This document shows positions 62,001 through 64,000 of a stretch of DNA of 64,000 nucleotides, in pieces. The DNA lies in NCBI GenBank assembly GCA_030544235.1, contig CM060466.1:22396075-22460074 (forward strand). The letters run 5' to 3'. Position 1 is the first letter of the stretch. Every line of letters starts with the position of its first letter. The DNA is from Lepturacanthus savala (Eukaryota > Chordata > Actinopteri > Scombriformes > Trichiuridae). The translations under genes and the position numbers were made by a program. The notes under the pieces were generated by a model that was not told the DNA's origin, ran no database searches, and saw nothing but the letters and a program-made list of their open reading frames with translations.

Positions 62001-64000
62001 CGAAGGAACATTATAATGGAGCGTGACAGCATAGCTGAAATGCAGGGAGCTGTAAGTTATTACAGCTGTGACACACACACACACATAAATACACACGTAT
62101 AGACATGCATATGTACAGTTGCACACAGAGTGAATGACTCATTTAACTGCAGGTTGGACAAACATGTTAAAACACAGTCACACATATACTCTGATCCAGT
62201 GAATTATACGCCATGCACACACATGCTAAACCAGCGTTTGATGTCTTGTCAAGGACTTAGGTTATAGCCGCCGTCGGCTAAAAATAAATGCAGGAAAGAT
62301 GTAGAGGAGGGAGATCACCTTTGAAGAATTCACTTCAAGTACAAATGATGAAAAGAGAGAGAGATAAAGTGCTCATCTGAGGGCCAAGAAACTCTTCCAT
62401 TTGTCCTCCACATTAATACCGAAGTCAAATGAGAATCATTCTGAACATTTGCAGTTGATTGAATCAAGGAGAAGCTGCAGCACCGACACTCACAGACTCA
62501 AACAGGTTCAACAGGATGAAGAAGATGCACAGAGGGTGGAGACGGGAGTGTCTATGTGGCCGTTTTTTAGTTTAGTTTAGTTTGTGTGCATACACATGTC
62601 CAAATGATTTACTCGCGTGTGCCTGCTCACCCGCGTCCCCCTATAAAAGTTAACAAGACAAATTGCCATGTCTCTTTCCAAGCTTGTTTTTCTAGCTGTT
62701 TTCAACTGATTCTTTTTCTCCTCCTCAACCACCCTCCCTCTGTCTCGGAGCATGCCAGGTTCAGAGGTCATAACAACTGAGCCACTCCGTCGTCCTTTGA
62801 TGTGGTTCACCACACAGATGCGTGCACACACATGCACCCATGCGGACACACACATACATACACCAAGGTCAAGTCAAGACAAACAGCACTCACACGTACG
62901 GCCTTGTGCCTCCGTTTGCTCTCTCTCTCAAGGTGCTGACAGCCGGGGAGAAAAAAACAAGACCAGGGTTTTTCTGTGCTGGTCTCTGGACTTTGATGTG
63001 CTCTCATGTTTGCCACATGCAGTTTAGCAGCTTGGACAACAGCCCTCAAGCACAGGAAGGAATACCTCTGTGTGACATGGGTGCTTGCTGTGTGTCCGTG
63101 AAGAACGGAAGTAAAGACAAGAAAAGACATATATTTAATTGGTAAATAATGAGAGGGTTATGGCTGCCGACCTTTAGTGAAAAGCCCCTGTCTGGGTGTT
63201 CCACCAGTAAGATCAGATCATGTAATAATGGCATAGGATCTGGATTTTTATGTCAGGAAGTTGGAAGTTGTTTGTTTTATTTATATTTTGATGAAATGTG
63301 ATCAAAAAACTTTCTCACATTCTTTCCACATGTCCATTCTTAAATGAAAAAAGGAGGAGGTGCTCTAGGAATATCACACAGTGCCAGACCCCCTGGTCTA
63401 TTTGATGGTCATGTCTGGTTCATTTATGTGAAACACAAGAATATTCAAGGTGAAAGAATGAAAAACGTCTCTAAACAATAAACATGTCAATATTGAAACC
63501 ATGGAACAATTTAATTCATGGAGAGGACTTATGTGTCCAACACCACATTACTTAATTTCTACCACATGTCACAATAGAAAAGATCCAATTTGTAAACTGG
63601 CAACCATTGTGTCTGACTGGGCCTCTTTTTTACCAGACGTTTTGCTTCGTATTGTCAATCATTTCTAAACGTAGACAGGTTCTGTGTGGATTTTGTGCTT
63701 TTGTTCATACCACAAGAGTTTAAATGAGCTCATTTACTTAGCACAAGTGTTTGTATGCACACATATGTATTTGTTTATGTGGTCACTCACACATGTACGG
63801 CAAGCATGTACGCGTGTGTTTTTCATTCTGTCCACACCCTGCCATCTCCCCTCTCTCCTCCATCCCTCTATTCTTTGCCTCCCTCACTCTTAACTGTGCA
63901 GTGGAGAGGAAGGCCCAGAGTCAAAAGTGCAAGTGTGCCGCTTGGCTGATGAGTCACAGAGAGGCAGCTTTCTACCCCACTGTTTGTAAATATGTGGTTA

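Larger units (their letters stand above)
46716..64000 (+). other. nfix intron 2 (partial), no further exon found
   Basis: The intron opens with GTATGT and continues past the window edge. I looked for the next NFI exon, expected to begin with the rest of a Glu codon and encode an SGQSD-like segment, and did not find it. Contents are CA, GA and poly-C repeats, a CA-rich region with ten GCCAAA motifs at 47650-48610, three adjacent hairpins at 57796-57855, and a G-rich stretch at 54864-54987. No other gene, RNA gene or long mobile element was recognised. Confidence 0.8.

Noticed and set aside
61172..62126. Minus-strand frames of 158 and 199 codons near the right end
   Set aside because: They are composed of CT and CA repeat readings (SLSLSL, THTHTH); no domain and no splice logic.
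46716..64000. nfix exon 3
   Set aside because: I searched for an acceptor followed by an SGQSD-like segment in the phase left by exon 2 and found none. The exon probably lies beyond the window.

Overview
This is a vertebrate genomic window, most likely from a ray-finned fish. The evidence is one intron-rich gene on the plus strand, AT-rich non-coding DNA loaded with long CA, GA, AT and GATA microsatellites, and a fish-type inverted-repeat MITE. There is no bacterial-style gene packing, and nothing resembles an operon, CRISPR array, tRNA or rRNA gene. The species, and whether the gene is the 'a' or 'b' duplicate, cannot be told from the sequence alone.

The only gene I can support is the 5' part of a Nuclear Factor I gene, best read as nfix. 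Its diagnostic exon is 46184-46715, which is 532 bp long and encodes 177 residues of the NFI DNA-binding domain (DEFHPFIEAL... to ...YFVHTP). A first coding exon, 22411-22437, encodes MYSPYCLTQ and ends in phase 0 at a GT donor; joined to the 532-bp exon it gives the usual NFI amino terminus. A second first exon is proposed upstream. It sits in a CpG-rich block at about 9.8-11.3 kb and ends exactly in ATG|GTACGT at 11288, so splicing to the 532-bp exon would read M-DEFHPF, an N terminus of the kind known among NFI isoforms. Exon 3 was not found, so intron 2 runs off the right edge.

Layout: 1-9.8 kb, upstream flank; 9.8-11.3 kb, CpG-rich promoter and candidate exon 1a; 11.3-22.0 kb, intron after 1a, with a candidate 84-nt cassette exon at 18176-18259; 22.0-23.0 kb, second promoter and exon 1b, with an upstream ORF; 22.4-46.2 kb, intron 1, with a 301-bp MITE at 43.0 kb and a weak candidate first exon at 44.2 kb; 46.2-46.7 kb, the DNA-binding-domain exon; 46.7-64 kb, part of intron 2.

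Points most worth checking: the two (possibly more) alternative starts, all phase-compatible with one acceptor; a 185-nt AG-free zone with a distant branch-point match before that acceptor; a phase-0 cassette-like exon directly beside a CA repeat; a Ser in place of the Ile of mammalian NFI proteins in the KG-I-PLEST segment; a cluster of ten GCCAAA NFI half-sites in intron 2; and three adjacent CACTATA hairpins. I see no evidence of a wholly new biological system here; the novelty, if any, lies in nfix isoform architecture and its regulation.
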